Notes: generated from the letters alone by a model not told the origin. A stretch of DNA of 64,000 nt from Bidens hawaiensis (GCA_021521415.1 JAIQDT010001933.1:310001-374000), one strand, 5' to 3'. Counted from the stretch's first letter, positions 22,321 to 34,496 are shown. Numbers and translations: made by a program.

Positions 22321-25300
22321 AGTAAGTGGCCTCACCCCATCAAACCATTGGGTTGATTGTTTTGGGGATAGTTTGTTTAAGTGTTTACTCTGCACCTTCT
22401 TTCTCATCCATTTCATTACCCTAATATCAAATAGACCCTTGGTGATTTACTGATAGTTAAAATAACCATTATTCTCCATCGACATTCCAGCCTTGTTGGT
22501 GATAAAAATTATTGCCTATTGGGGAGAAGACCATAGTTCAAATGCTGGCATAAGGTAGTTTGGAGTAGGAAGTAGACGGATGTATGAGTCATCGTTTAAA
22601 AAAACTAGTTTTCTGACTATATTTTGACTAACTAGTTTGAGGCCCGTGTATTATACGGGTAATTGATGAAAATTTTGTACTTTAACCAATCATTAAGTGA
22701 AATATAGTTAACAAAATGATCATATATTTTATAGAGTTACAATTTATATTAAAATTACATAACTAAGATTACACAAATATGTTACAAATAAGTAAAACAG
22801 TCCTTGTACGCTAAATTTGTAATTGTCCGTGTTTATCACAAATCAAATCTTTAGTTCATGCCTACTTATAACTCTTAACAAGTTAGCATATAGGTATGTT
22901 TATAACTCTTGATATCGCCACGTATAATTATCCGTGTGATCAATAAGATTCTTTAAGTACATACCAACCCTAGATAAATGATAATATATCGATGAAACTA
23001 ACAAAAAAAATATTCTTACACATAAAATATCATGCATGTTAATCAATTATAATATATATAATCTCATTTGAGACCATGTGATCATATTTATCCTAAAACA
23101 TGATTATCCAAAAAACAGATTACCTGAACTTTGATGATATAGTCATCCTTATAATTTTTAAAATTTAAAATTGATTGATCATGATAAATTTGACGTCATT
23201 AATATTTGTGTATAACAAATATTTACTTGATTTTATATTTTACAATTAACAACTGTATAATCAAGTAACATATAAAACTGGAAATTAAAATATAACAAAA
23301 TGATTTTTTTTCATTCCATATTAATGGAAAATGACAAAGACATATTATATTCAAATAAAAGTGATTATTATGAGTTAGTAGAATAATAAAATATTTAAAG
23401 TCGCATAAAGTGAATGTAGTGGTTTTTACTTATAATAGTTTAAAGTATTGGATAAGGAATGTTTAAATTTTGAATACTAATCCCTTGTCATTTGTTAATA
23501 TTATGGGAGTTGTTGGAATATTTAATTAATCGATATATATATATATATATATATATATTATTAAGTTATAGGGAAAAAACAAAGATTTCGGATTTGTTGA
23601 AAGCATGGTAAATGACTTTTAACCGGATTAACTATTTTTTTAAAATTAATGTGAAAATATATGTTCTGAAGCATTTTGGTCTGAACTATAAAAGAACATC
23701 TTGAAAACTAAATATTGATTTCTTATTGCTAAAACTCTTTATACTACACAAAAAAATCATATAAATAAATGACATATACTTAATATAGTAAATCGGTATA
23801 CATATAGATTATAAATATATAATTCAACTTCAATAATTTAATACTAAACACCAAGATATATAATAGGTATTCTCTATGTTTGCAATATTTATACAAAACG
23901 TTTGGAGAAAATTAAGAAAATACACATTTTCCCGAGTTTAAATGTATATGAGAAGATTTTAAATCCAAATTTGAAACCAATCTTATATAAAAAATTATGC
24001 ATTGTTGCTAGAATCCCAGTTTAAAAAACAATTTATAGTTTATCATACAAATCCAAATTCTTCGACAATAATGCACATTTATTTGCTTTAATTTGCAATT
24101 ACCTATTACTTTAAAATTATATTCTAACAAACATGTAACGTCAATTTTAATATTTCCTTATTTTCTTATTTCACAATTTATGTTAATGAATGAATCAATT
24201 AGGATTTACATATAATAAAAACAAACTTGAATTCATATATTGACATAATTTAAAATATAAGGACCACATATTGAAATAAGTGAAAAGTATGTGAGGAGGG
24301 CTATAAGGATGACAAGTGGCAAAAATATGTAGCCTTTTATTAGAATAGATAGATTTAGGGGTTTTCTTTTGAATTTAGAGATTACTTTTAATATTATCAC
24401 ACACTTTAAATGTTACATATTTAAATTATAGATTTTCTTAATATTAAAGTAATGTTTCAGTATAACATAAAATCATGTATTAGTACCTAAATATATTAAA
24501 GATGTTTTATATGATCAGTACGAATGTAAGTTAAATAATGTTTTACAGATTGTAAGATTATAAATATTGTATTTATTCAACGAAATTTGATCTACACACG
24601 TAACTAAATATGTATTATACGATAATGGTTCATAAATCATTATTTAACTTATTTAATAATTCACTGTTTGATTTTAAACTTATTATATATATTCAATGGT
24701 TTATGGTTTATATGATTTTTTAAAAATTATGATAAAACTTTATATATCTAGTAGTGAAATTAGATTTAATGGGTTAGTAAAAGTTAATATGATTTAAATT
24801 ACATTAAATACATTTTCATATAGTTACAACTAATGAGTCATACCAATTAAACACATGACCCATGGATAGCTTGGATTAAGGAGAATGAAGATTTGAAAAT
24901 ATTAAATGTGGTTAGGACACATCATCATTATTATTTTTATTTATTAGTATAGGTAGATTATGAATAACAACATATTTATTTCTAAATCCAAGTAACCTGT
25001 CTACTACAAGATTTAAACTTTTCACATTCAGAAAAGAGACAAAGTTTTAATTCAAATTAGAGCATTTAAGTTTTTTGTGATACGTTTCATTTGTATTTGA
25101 ATTGTGTATATTTATTTTAGTTAACGTTACCACTTGAATGATATATTTTGTAAGAAAGGAGCCATAACATAAATAGTCGAAATAAATAAATATTTATTAG
25201 AGTTTAAACGGCAATAAGTTAGAAGAAGATCCCGCCCGTTGTCCCCAAATCCACGCACCACGACCACTTTCACGTCCAAACTCACAAACGTAACTCTTCA

Positions 25301-25494
25301 ACATTCTTTTACCAATTTCTCAAATTGATCCACATAACTGCTGTTTATAGTCCAGAATTCAGATCGGTTGAGTCAACAATCGGAATCATTTCCATTTGCA
25401 TCCCGTACCTTGTTTCCTTACATTTTGTGTGATTTGTTGATGCGTCTGTTGTTTCATTGTATCCATGTGGTTAATCGGTGCAGGTTTGAGGTTA
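22321..25494. other. AT-rich repeat debris upstream of the kinase gene
   Basis: No coding region. A hairpin-capable cccgtgtattatacggg lies at about 22642-22658, and a tagaatagatagattta end near 24340-24356 suggests a degraded non-autonomous repeat of ~1.7 kb of unresolved class. A similar ttattagtataggtagatta end lies near 24940. An (at)n microsatellite occurs near 23533-23558. The last ~270 bases contain a probable 5' UTR of the kinase gene. An acceptor ending gtgcag near 25484 sits just before the ATG at 25495. Confidence 0.4.
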
Positions 25495-26944
25495 ATGACT
25501 AAGGATCTGAAGGTTGATTCTCACAGGTAATGAAGCTTCTAGGGTTTATTATTCCTTGATGTTTGTTGCTGAGTGTTGATTCGGATATTATCGAGTTAGA
25601 TTAATCGTTATTGTGTAGGATTTAGTTTCCGATTAAGTTCTATCTATAGTTTTGATCACGGAAGAATATATTCTTTGTATATCTTCACGGTTGCTTATTC
25701 AAAAGGATAACCACTTTATGCCATTATAAAATTGGGGCGTTTTTCTATTATTTAAATTACCTTAAATTCGTTACATTTCCGGACCGTATTCACAAGTCGG
25801 TCAAGTTGGTTTAGTTTCCTAATTGTAGTATGATTAATAATTTAATATGGTAATGTCTTTGTCACCAAGTTAGACTTAGATTATTATTATTATTATTATT
25901 ATTATAATATATAGGGCTTGGTTACAGTGTGATCAACAAAGAATTATTGTAACTAATTTTTGAGTGACCTTACGCAATGAATTACTATTGCAGTCAAGAA
26001 ACAATTGCTTGTGATTCTGAAGATGGCAGCTTGAAGGACTTTTGGATACCCGATGACATACTGTTAACCGAATCACAAGTCAAAAAACCATCACATGTTC
26101 CTGCTTCACCTGTGATAGTTTTTATCAATTCTAAAAGTGGTGGTCAGCTAGGTGGAGAGCTTCTAATCAGCTACCAAACACTCCTTAACAAAAATCAGGT
26201 TGCCGATTTCAGTTGATTGAAAATGACGCTCATAGCCTTATATTCTGTGTTTTGAAGTGTTTTGATGTTTTGTTTGGTTGGTTTTTAACTTATTATAGGT
26301 GTTTGATTTGAGTGAAAATGCTCCTAATAAGGTGTTACAACAACTGTATTCCAATATGGAAAAACTTAAGCATGTTGGAGATTCACTGGCCCTGAAATCC
26401 AGAGGCGGTTAAGAGTTATAGTAAGTTTGTTTAATGTTAAATTCTTTTATTGCTTATCCTTTTATTGTTGGTATCATTTATGAAGTATGCGTATGTGTAC
26501 ACTAGGTTGCAGGGGGTGACGGAACCGCAGGTTGGATTCTTGGTGCGATCTCTGATCTTAACTTACCTCAACCACCGCCAGTAGCCACTGTGCCGCTAGG
26601 AACCGGAAACAATCTTCCATTTGCGTTCGGTTGGGTATGATGATCCTAATCATCACTTAATATTATATAGGATAATATGGTCAACATTGTATTAAATAAT
26701 ATTTTTGATGTTAATTTGTATAGGGGAAGAAAAATCCTGGCACTGACCTTAAATCGGTGAAGATGTTTCTGGATCAAGTTAGATGCGCGAAAGAGATGAA
26801 AGTTGATAGGTAAGTTATTATCATCATGATGGTATCTATTTTCAAGATGGTCATGTGGGCATATTAACTGTTGTTTATCTTGTTTAGTATCTCTCTAAAT
26901 TGTTAATTGACCAAGTGAAACAGAAAGAAATAATGCTTATGTAC

Positions 26945-27368
26945 TGTCGAAGCACGAAATGAATCTTACCTGATCCATGACAATGTTTCCACGGATTTTC
27001 GAGATGAACGAACCACGTCTTGATCTTCTTCTTCTGCGGCAGCGCCTGTGACCTGCAATGTTGAGACCTGCCATGGTTTCGGGGGTGTGGAGGTGACTGC
27101 TAAGATATCATGAGGATTTCTTGTTCACAGACACAAAAAGGTGGTGGTGGCTCTTATTGAGCATGACCTCCCAATAAGGAGGTGGAGACCTCCTTATATA
27201 GAGAGTCTCATGGCCACCATCATGGTACCCTAATGGGCCTAGCCCAATTAGGGTTACCTCCACAAAACCCCCTCAGCCCAATAACATTGCATTAGTCCAT
27301 GTAATAAAATAAGCCAAACATAATAGATTTAGGGTCGTAGAACCGGGTTTTAGTACCATACCCCTACA
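26945..27368 (-). repeat. Left LTR (3' LTR in element orientation)
   Basis: Begins tgtcgaagcacg and ends acccctaca on the plus strand. It is identical to the right copy except for one base. It contains ccttatataga (near 27192-27202), a TATA-like site on the plus strand. Confidence 0.93.
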
Positions 27369-27524
27369 AGCCCCCCAAGTCCAGTGTTGCTCCTGGGCGC
27401 GCAAGCGTCTAGGTGGAGCGCTGGACTTTATAAGGTGTGAGGCGGTTTTTTCCATTTTCTTTGGCCTTGTCTTTATTGTCTGAGTTTTGGGAGGTTTTCC
27501 CCATGATGGTGACAAGCTGTAAAA

Positions 27525-28975
27525 ATAATGAAGCCTGCGCGTGAGGCGGCTTACGAGCTATAATAATAGAGCCTGCGCGAGAGGCGACTTGCGAGCTATG
27601 AGAATAATAATGCCTGCGCGCGAGAGGCGACTTACGAGCTAAGAATAATAAAGCCTGCGCGCGAGAGGCGTCTTACGAGCTGAGAATGATATAGCCTGCG
27701 CGTGAGGCGCCTTACGAGCTATGAGAATAATAATGCCTGCGCGCGAGAGGCGACTTACGAGCTAAGAATAAAAAAGCCTGCGCGCGAGAGGCGTCTTACG
27801 AGCTGAGAATGATATAGCCTGCGCGTGAGGCGCCTTACGAGCTATGAGAATAGTAAAGCCTGCGCGCGAGAGGCGTCTTATGAGCTTTGAGAATAATAAT
27901 TAAGCTGGCGCGCGGGGCGACTTACGAGCTGAGAATAATAAAGCCTGCGCGCGAGGGGCGTCTTACGAGCTGTAGCATAATAAAGCCTGCGCGTGAGGCG
28001 TCTTACGAGCTAAGAATAGTAAAGCCTGCGCGCGAGAGGCGTCTTATGAGCTTTGAGAATAATAATGCCTGCGCGTGAGAGGCGACTTATGAGCTAAGAA
28101 TAATAAAGCCTGCGCGCGAGAGGCGTCTTACGAGCTGTAGCATAATAAAGCCTGCGCGTGAGGCGTCTTTCGAGCTAAGAATAATAAAGCCTGCGCGCGA
28201 GAGGCGTCTTATGAGCTTTGAGAATAATAATGCCTGCGCGCGAGAGGCGACTTACGAGCTAAGAATAATAAAGCCTGCGCGCGAGAGGCGTCTTATGAGC
28301 TTTGAGAATAATAATTGAGCTGGCGCGTGAGGCGACTTACGAGCTGTGAAAGTAATAAAGCTTGCGCGCGAGAGGCGTCTTATGAGCTTTGAGAATAATA
28401 ATTGAGCTGGCGCGTGAGGCGACTTACGAGCTGTGAAAGTAATAAAGCTTGCGCGTGAGAGGCGTCTTATGAGCTTTGAGAATAATAATTGAGCTGGCGC
28501 GTGAGGCGGCTTACGAGCTGTGAGTATAAAAGCTTGCGCGTGAGGCGTCTTACGAGCTATAAGAATAATAACAGCTTGCGCGCGAGGCGTCTTATGAGCT
28601 GTGTGAATAATAAAAGCCTGCGCGTGAGGCGACTTACGGGCTGCAAGAATAATAACAGCTTGCGCGCGAGGCGTCTTATGAGCTGTGTGAATAATAAAGC
28701 CTGCGCGTGAGGCGACTTATGGGCTGTAAGAATAATAACAGCTTGCGCGCGAAGCGTCTTATGAGCTGTGTGAATAATAAAGCCCGCGAGAGGCGACTTA
28801 CAGGCTGTAAGAATAATAACAGCTTGCGCGCGAGGCGTCTTATGAGCTGTGTGAATAATAAAAGCCTGCGCGTGAGGCGACTTACGGGCTGTAAGAATAA
28901 TAACCGCTTGCGCGCGAGGCGTCTTATGAGCTGTAATAATAGTGGAGCTTGCGCGTGAGGCGGCTTACGAGCTAC
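27525..28975. repeat. GC-rich ~41-bp tandem array (about 35 units)
   Basis: The monomer reads approximately gcctgcgcgcgagaggcg, acttacgagct, then an AT-rich spacer agaataataa. Units vary by short indels in the cgcgcgaga core and by the spacer. A three-monomer higher-order period of about 123 bp is visible near 27612-27858, where a triplet recurs. Chance ORFs through the array (for example near 28489-28958) are repeat translations and not genes. The cgcgcg core alternates purine and pyrimidine. Confidence 0.93.
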
Positions 28976-29159
28976 TTTATGTCACGCGCCACGTGCAGAT
29001 GTTGCATGCGCGTGCGCGTAGACTTTGGTTTTGTGTTATGCGCCACGCGCAGATGTTGCGTGCGCGTGCGTGTAGACTGTGACATGTGTGAGCATGTGAT
29101 GCGTAAGCATGTGTAATATGCGTGAGCATATGTGATGCGTGAGCATATGGTATGAGGAT
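28976..29159. repeat. Degenerate gcgtgcgcgt / gtgagcatgtg repeats between the arrays
   Basis: Two copies of a ~50-bp cgccacgtgcagatgttg / cgccacgcgcagatgttg segment with cgtgcgcgtgcg tracts, followed by several gtgagcatatg/gtgagcatgtg units. Confidence 0.6.
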
Positions 29160-29892
29160 TCCCAACCCTTAAGTTTGGCGCGTAGCCATATGGGATATTA
29201 TGAGGATTTCCAACCTTGAAGTTTGGCGCGTAGCCATATGGGATATTATGAGGATTCCCATCCTTGGCGCGTAGCCATATGGGATATTATGAGGATTCCC
29301 AACCTTGAAGTTTGGCGCGTAGCCATATGGGATATTAGGAGGATTCCCAACCTTGGCGCGTAGCCATATGGGATATTATGAGGATTCCCAACCTTGGCGC
29401 GTAGCCATATGGGATATTATGAGGATTCCCAACTTTGAAGTTTGGCGCGTAGCCATATGGGATATTAGGAGGATTCCCAACCTTGGCGCGTAGCCATATG
29501 GGATATTATGAGGATTCCCATCCTTGGCGCGTAGCCATATGGGATATTATGAGGATTCCCAACCTTGGCGCGTAGCCATATGGGATATTATGAGGATTCC
29601 CAACCTTGAAGTTTGGCGCGTAGCCATATGGGATATTAGGAGGATTCCCAACCTTGGCGCGTAGCCATATGGGATATTATGAGGATTCCCAACCTTGGCG
29701 CGTAGCCATATGGGATATTATGAGGATTCCCAACTTTGAAGTTTGGCGCGTAGCCATATGGGATATTTGGAGGATTCCCAACCTTGGCGCGTAGCCATAT
29801 GGGATATTAGGAGGATTCCCAGCCTTGCAGTTTGGCGCGTAGCCATATGGGATATTAGGAGGATTCCCAACCTTGAAGTTTGGCGCGTAGCC
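29160..29892. repeat. Second tandem array, 41/48-bp units (17 copies)
   Basis: The unit reads ggcgcgtagccatatggg, atattatgaggattccc, then either aacctt (about 41 bp) or aaccttgaagttt (about 48 bp). I count 17 copies of ggcgcgtagcc. Long and short variants alternate in blocks that are themselves repeated, implying unequal exchange or replication slippage of multi-unit segments. The array is unrelated in sequence to the first one. Confidence 0.93.
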
Positions 29893-30394
29893 TGATGCGC
29901 GCATGCACGGCGATAGAGTGGTGACTCGTGAGTGCGCGTGCATGGCGGAGGTCTCTTGCGCAAAACCCAGATGGTGGTTTCCGCGGCGGCACATGCACGG
30001 CTGCGGAGTGAGAATCCACGGGCGTGCGTACATGGCGGCGGAAGTCTGGTAATTTCTGGATCTGCAATTTTAGAGTCAGATCTGCAACTTTAGACCTAAA
30101 ATCCAGGTCTGTAATCTAGACCTAGATCTGTAAATCAGATCTGGACAGATCTGAAGCCCGGAGCAGATTTAAAACCATCACAGATCCGGAGACCTGATCA
30201 TTCGAATCAGGCCGTTTTTTCTTGCCCAGATCTGGAAGCCTCTTTTTAGATCTATGGATCTTTTTGAGCTTTAATAGAACAAGCTTTGAAACCTTTTTCT
30301 GTAAACTTCCAGACCTGTGTTTTTCTTGGGAGAGATCTGACAGCCGAGATGAAGATCGAAGGGCAGTTCGTTGCCGTCCCACGGATGGCGCCAA
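29893..30394 (-). other. Non-repetitive leader of the LTR element with primer binding site
   Basis: In element orientation this is the sequence just after the 5' LTR. It starts with the PBS-like TTGGCGCCATCCGTGGG and runs through a tract with several agatctg/cagatct copies (30061-30260). No gag start or long ORF is supported. Confidence 0.6.
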
Positions 30395-30818
30395 TGTCGA
30401 AGCACGAAATGAATCTTACCTGATCCATGACAATGTTTCCACGGATTTTCGAGATGAACGAACCACGTCTTGATCTTCTTCTTCTGCGGCAGCGCCTGTG
30501 ACCTGCAATGTTGAGACCTGCCATGGTTTCGGGGGTGTGGAGGTGACTGCTAAGATATCCTGAGGATTTCTTGTTCACAGACACAAAAAGGTGGTGGTGG
30601 CTCTTATTGAGCATGACCTCCCAATAAGGAGGTGGAGACCTCCTTATATAGAGAGTCTCATGGCCACCATCATGGTACCCTAATGGGCCTAGCCCAATTA
30701 GGGTTACCTCCACAAAACCCCCTCAGCCCAATAACATTGCATTAGTCCATGTAATAAAATAAGCCAAACATAATAGATTTAGGGTCGTAGAACCGGGTTT
30801 TAGTACCATACCCCTACA
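30395..30818 (-). repeat. Right LTR (5' LTR in element orientation)
   Basis: 424 bp, differing from the left copy only at 30560. Followed immediately by the tgtac target duplication. Confidence 0.93.
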
Positions 30819-31370
30819 TGTACCAAACAAAATTAATTTATTTCCATAGACCTACCAAGAAATCATACCTATTTGGTTTGGTAGATTGCACCCCTGATAT
30901 TCTTTTATTATATATTGGTGCTGTAACATATCAAATTTTGGATAGTTGGTAACATTCAGTTTATTTAAAATGAAAGTGACAACCATAAATGCTGCAACTT
31001 TATGCAAAACAAAACAAATTTAGGGTCGTAGAACCGGGTTACCTCCACAAAACCCCCTCAGCCCAATAACATTGCATTAGTCCATGTAATAAAATAAGCC
31101 AAACATAATAGATTTAGGGTCGTAGAACCGGGTTTTAGTACCATACCCCTACATGTACCAAACAAAATTAATTTATTTCCATAGACCTACCAAGAAATCA
31201 TACCTATTTGGTTTGGTAGATTGCACCCCTGATATTCTTTTATTATATATTGGTGCTGTAACATATCAAATTTTGGATAGTTGGTAACATTCAGTTTATT
31301 TAAAATGAAAGTGGCAACCATAAATGCTGCAACTTTATGCAAAACAAAACAAATTTGAAGTTACGTCATA
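30701..31370 (+). repeat. 335-bp tandem duplication of LTR end plus flanking intron
   Basis: The segment beginning gggttacctcc at 30701 recurs at 31036, 335 bp later. Each copy holds the terminal 118 bases of the right LTR, the tgtac target site and about 200 bases of the original intron. Copies differ at one base (gtgacaacc against gtggcaacc). At the junction, intron sequence ending caaattt continues into an extra agggtcgtagaaccggg from the LTR before re-entering at gggtt, i.e. two short-homology switches. The duplication must postdate the LTR insertion. Confidence 0.88.
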
Positions 31371-33143
31371 ATGTATTAGTTGAGTTGCTAAAATTTACAT
31401 TTCTTGTACGTCCAGCTGGCATGTTCTCATGAAAATGAAGGTTCCAATAGAAGAAGCACCATTGGAGCTGCCACACTCGTTGCATGAAGTCCAGCGTGTG
31501 TCCCAATCAGATGCATCAGATGAGGTGTTAAATGTTTATACTTGTTTTATAACAATAATGAGAATTTAGTATTTACTATTTATTTAGCATTTGATAACTT
31601 ACATTCTTGTTTTGTTTCTTCTTTTTACAGGAAGGTTACCGCACATTTCGTGGAGGATTTTGGAACTACTTTAGCATGGGTAAGTGTTTTAAGTTTTAAA
31701 CTTCTCTGTTTCTTTGCCTCTAATTACTATTCACAAATTCTTAGAATCACTTTCGGCTTTTCATATAACATTATTATTTCTGTAGGTATGGATGCACAAG
31801 TTTCATACGGGTTTCATAAAGAAAGAAAACTGCACCCTGAAAAATTCAAAAATCAGGCAGCTAACCAGGTCACTATCAGTATTTGCTAAATTCAATAATA
31901 ATTTTTTCTTGAAGTCATTTACTTAGTTCTTTTTTTTTTGCATGACTTGTTCATGATCAGAGTGCGTATGCAAAGCTTACATGGTCACAAGGATGGTTTT
32001 GGGCTTCACTCTCGCATCCATCTTCATCGTAAGGATTCAAACGAAATAACTTTCTGGAAACAGTGATAATGTGTTTTTTGTAATAGCTGATTAAAGTTAT
32101 TTTGAACATTGGATTTCTTGGATTTAGCATTATGTGGCTTTATGACAGGAATATAGCACAACTGGCAAAGATTTGGATCATGAAAAAGCCAGGTCACTGG
32201 GAAGTCCTCTCTGTACTTCCCACGTATGTTTCATAACATTTTCGTTGCTGCTTTTATTTCATATTCTTTCAAATGCAATCACAATTAAGTTGCAGCGTGT
32301 CTAGATCAAGCAACGCATCTAAAGAAGTGGCAAAAATGTTGAATTTGTTGCGGTGTGTCTAAATCAAGTACTTTAAATGACATTTTCTTTGCTAATTGTG
32401 TTAACTACTTAACTCAATACACTTTTTGTCTATAAATGTTAACTTTTTTATAAAGATATAGCGTGTCAAATATGAGTTCAAAATATAGTATTTCAACAAT
32501 AGTCTTGTTTTTGTAAATAAAATGATTTTGAAAATTTAACGCATTAAAAATACACTTTGGTTGACTTCAACCCGTTTGACCTGTTTTTTTGTATATTTTT
32601 ATTTGTATACTTTTCACATGTTTGACACATTAGAGATCAAATATAACCTAAATCCCCAAACATAATTTAGACTCATTTGATTAAAATCTTTTTAATTGTT
32701 TATGCAGCATTCGGTCAATTATTTGCCTCAACTTGCCTAGTTTTTCTGGTGGACTCAATCCATGGGGCACACCAAGCAAAAGAAGACATAGTGTGGTTAG
32801 TCGTTGACCTTTTGACTTTTCTTCTACAATCATAATAAAATACACACTTGTTGACCTTTTCAGAGACAATGGCTTCTAATTAAACTTTATCATAATTGCT
32901 TATATATGTATTTATATTTAACAGAAAGAATGGACTTGCTCATATGTCGATGATGGATTTCTTGAAGTTGTTGGATTCCGAAACGCTTGGCATGGTGCGG
33001 TTTTGTATGCTCCAAGTGGACATGGGACCCGTCTTGCACAGGTGGCAATTTGATATCAATCTTAACTTCTTATATCAAAACTTAAAAGTGGAGTTGCAAT
33101 TTTGACCCATTTACTTGCGGGTTGACTCGGATAATATTTCATT

Positions 33144-33497
33144 AGGGGTGTGAATTTTTTACACGATACAAACCTAACATGAAATTCACGGGTTTGTGTT
33201 TAGTAGAAAAGTGTTTAGGTCAGCTTCAGGTCAAACCCGCGAACACGTTTGGCTGAAGTAGTCGTCTTTTGGTCAACCTGGTTGGTTCGCGGGTTCAATC
33301 CGTTTAACTCATTTTTTTTCTTTAAAATGTGTTTATGTAATAATTTTTGTTGTAAAATGTAATTGTTTTATAAAATGTTTTTGTTTCACATATTAAAGTA
33401 TTAATATGTGAAAAATAATTAAAAAAATAAATAACTTTTGGGTCAAATGGGTCGTGCTCAGGTGGGACCCAATTATACGACGTGTTTAGCACCCCTG
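33144..33497. mobile_element. Non-autonomous hAT element in DGK intron 12
   Basis: The 354-bp element starts aggggtgtgaa and ends gtttagcacccctg. Perfect 8-bp repeats atttcatt flank it at 33136-33143 and 33498-33505. No coding capacity. Confidence 0.85.
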
Positions 33498-33899
33498 ATT
33501 TCATTCATAACATGTTAAAAGGGTAATCAAGTTTTAAAATAAAAGAGAAAAATGTCAAATGGGTTGCAGGCAAGAGGGATCCGATTTGAATTTGAAAAGA
33601 GTGCAACAGAGCATACATTCATGAGGATGGATGGGGAGCCGTGGAAACAACCTCTGCCTAAAGAAAACGACACTGTCATTATTGAGATTTCATGTTCTGG
33701 TCAAGTCAACATGCTAGTGACCGAAAACCACCGTTCCAAAAGTGTAAATGATCCTTCTACCCCTCGAACTCCCAAGGATAACGAGAGTGATACTGATGAG
33801 GAAAAGGTTATTGAAGAAATATGTGAAGAAAGAAAAAAGTTTGGTGCTTCTTCTAGTTTCCGGTTACTCAAAGACTTTCACATATCTCGAGTTTCTTAG

Positions 33900-34484
33900 T
33901 TGGTTAGTTAGTTATATGATCAGTTTCTGTTTTGCTATTTTTATTTTTTAGTGTCCAAATGCTAATATATTAAAAGTATTGTAAATCACTAGTAAAACTT
34001 TTAGCTTATTTAATAATATTCTGTCAGTACTATAATTTAGGATTGTTCAGAAACTTGTGCCATGCTTAAAACTGGCTCGAGCTAATTTTGAGTTGAAGTG
34101 AGTTCGATCGTTATACCATATAAAGAAGAATAATTATATAGCATAGACACATAAAGCACATGACCAAACCTTTAATAATGATCTTATTCATTGTTCTTTT
34201 TCTGAGTTGTGCTGGCGCGTATAGTATCATTAGAGGTAAAACTATGGTACTTATAATGTAAGTGATAAGTCCCTTAAATCGAAAATGTACTCATCCACAA
34301 CTTGCATGTGCTGCATGTGCGTATATAATTTTAATGTGTGTGATGAATAGTTATTATAGTTCTTGTCAAGATAACATTAAACATAAAAGTATATAAATAT
34401 CTATGACTTGCATTTTGTTGTTTCTTCTATTTCCCACAACACTGGTTTACTCTTACGGTTTTATGGCGGTCACATAGATTCCGT
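33900..34484. other. DGK 3' flank; nothing further recognised
   Basis: AT-rich sequence with likely 3' UTR at its start. No supported feature. Confidence 0.4.
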
Positions 34485-34496
34485 TAGATACTAGCT

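Larger units (their letters stand above)
26945..30818 (-). mobile_element. Young non-autonomous LTR retrotransposon in DGK intron 5
   Basis: Two 424-bp direct repeats (26945-27368 and 30395-30818) begin tg and end ca and differ at a single base (27110 a, 30560 c). The 5-bp target duplication tgtac flanks the whole insertion (26940-26944, 30819-30823). On the minus strand, a primer-binding-site-like TTGGCGCCATCCGTGGG starts directly beside the right LTR (30394 down to 30378), and a purine tract ending ggggggct abuts the left LTR (27369-27376). So the element is read right to left. The ~3-kb interior has no gag or pol and consists mostly of tandem arrays. The PBS type resembles that of Tat/Athila Gypsy elements, suggesting mobilisation by such a partner; this is inference. 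Confidence 0.93.
25495..33899 (+). pseudogene. Plant diacylglycerol kinase (DGK5-like), 1-nt frameshift in exon 3
   Basis: Thirteen exons: 25495-25526, 25994-26198, 26299-26420, 26506-26634, 26724-26809, 31416-31524, 31631-31679, 31786-31868, 31961-32028, 32149-32223, 32708-32795, 32925-33041 and 33570-33899. Restored, they would give ~497 residues. The catalytic domain begins PVIVFINSKSGGQLG and has the ATP-binding loop [10 protein letters not shown], then [16 protein letters not shown]. The accessory domain has [20 protein letters not shown]. No C1 domains are present, as in small plant DGKs that phosphorylate diacylglycerol to phosphatidic acid at membranes. In exon 3, codons after GGAGATTCACTGGCC are one base short, so the frame runs into TAA at 26410-26412, before the glycine-rich loop. 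Every other junction keeps phase, so one lesion accounts for everything. It may be a true null allele or an assembly error. Start: ATG 25495, since an acceptor (ttgcag) at 25993 rules out the ATG at 25977. Confidence 0.9.

Noticed and set aside
22642..24356. Helitron call for the AT-rich repeat
   Set aside because: A hairpin and a recurrent end motif are visible, but no TC start, CTRR end, A/T insertion site or rep-helicase could be confirmed.
25977..25993. ATG at 25977 as start of the diacylglycerol kinase
   Set aside because: An acceptor ttgcag ends at 25993 and the phase matches exon 25495-25526, so the upstream ATG is better supported.
27525..29892. CRISPR-like direct repeats
   Set aside because: Units are contiguous with conserved spacers, GC-rich satellite style, in a eukaryotic intron; no unique spacers and no cas genes.
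27887..30713. Several ORFs of 60-150 codons across the tandem arrays and LTRs
   Set aside because: They translate repeat units or LTR sequence in several frames at once (for example repeated RRLMSC or SHMATRQ blocks) and none resembles a known family.
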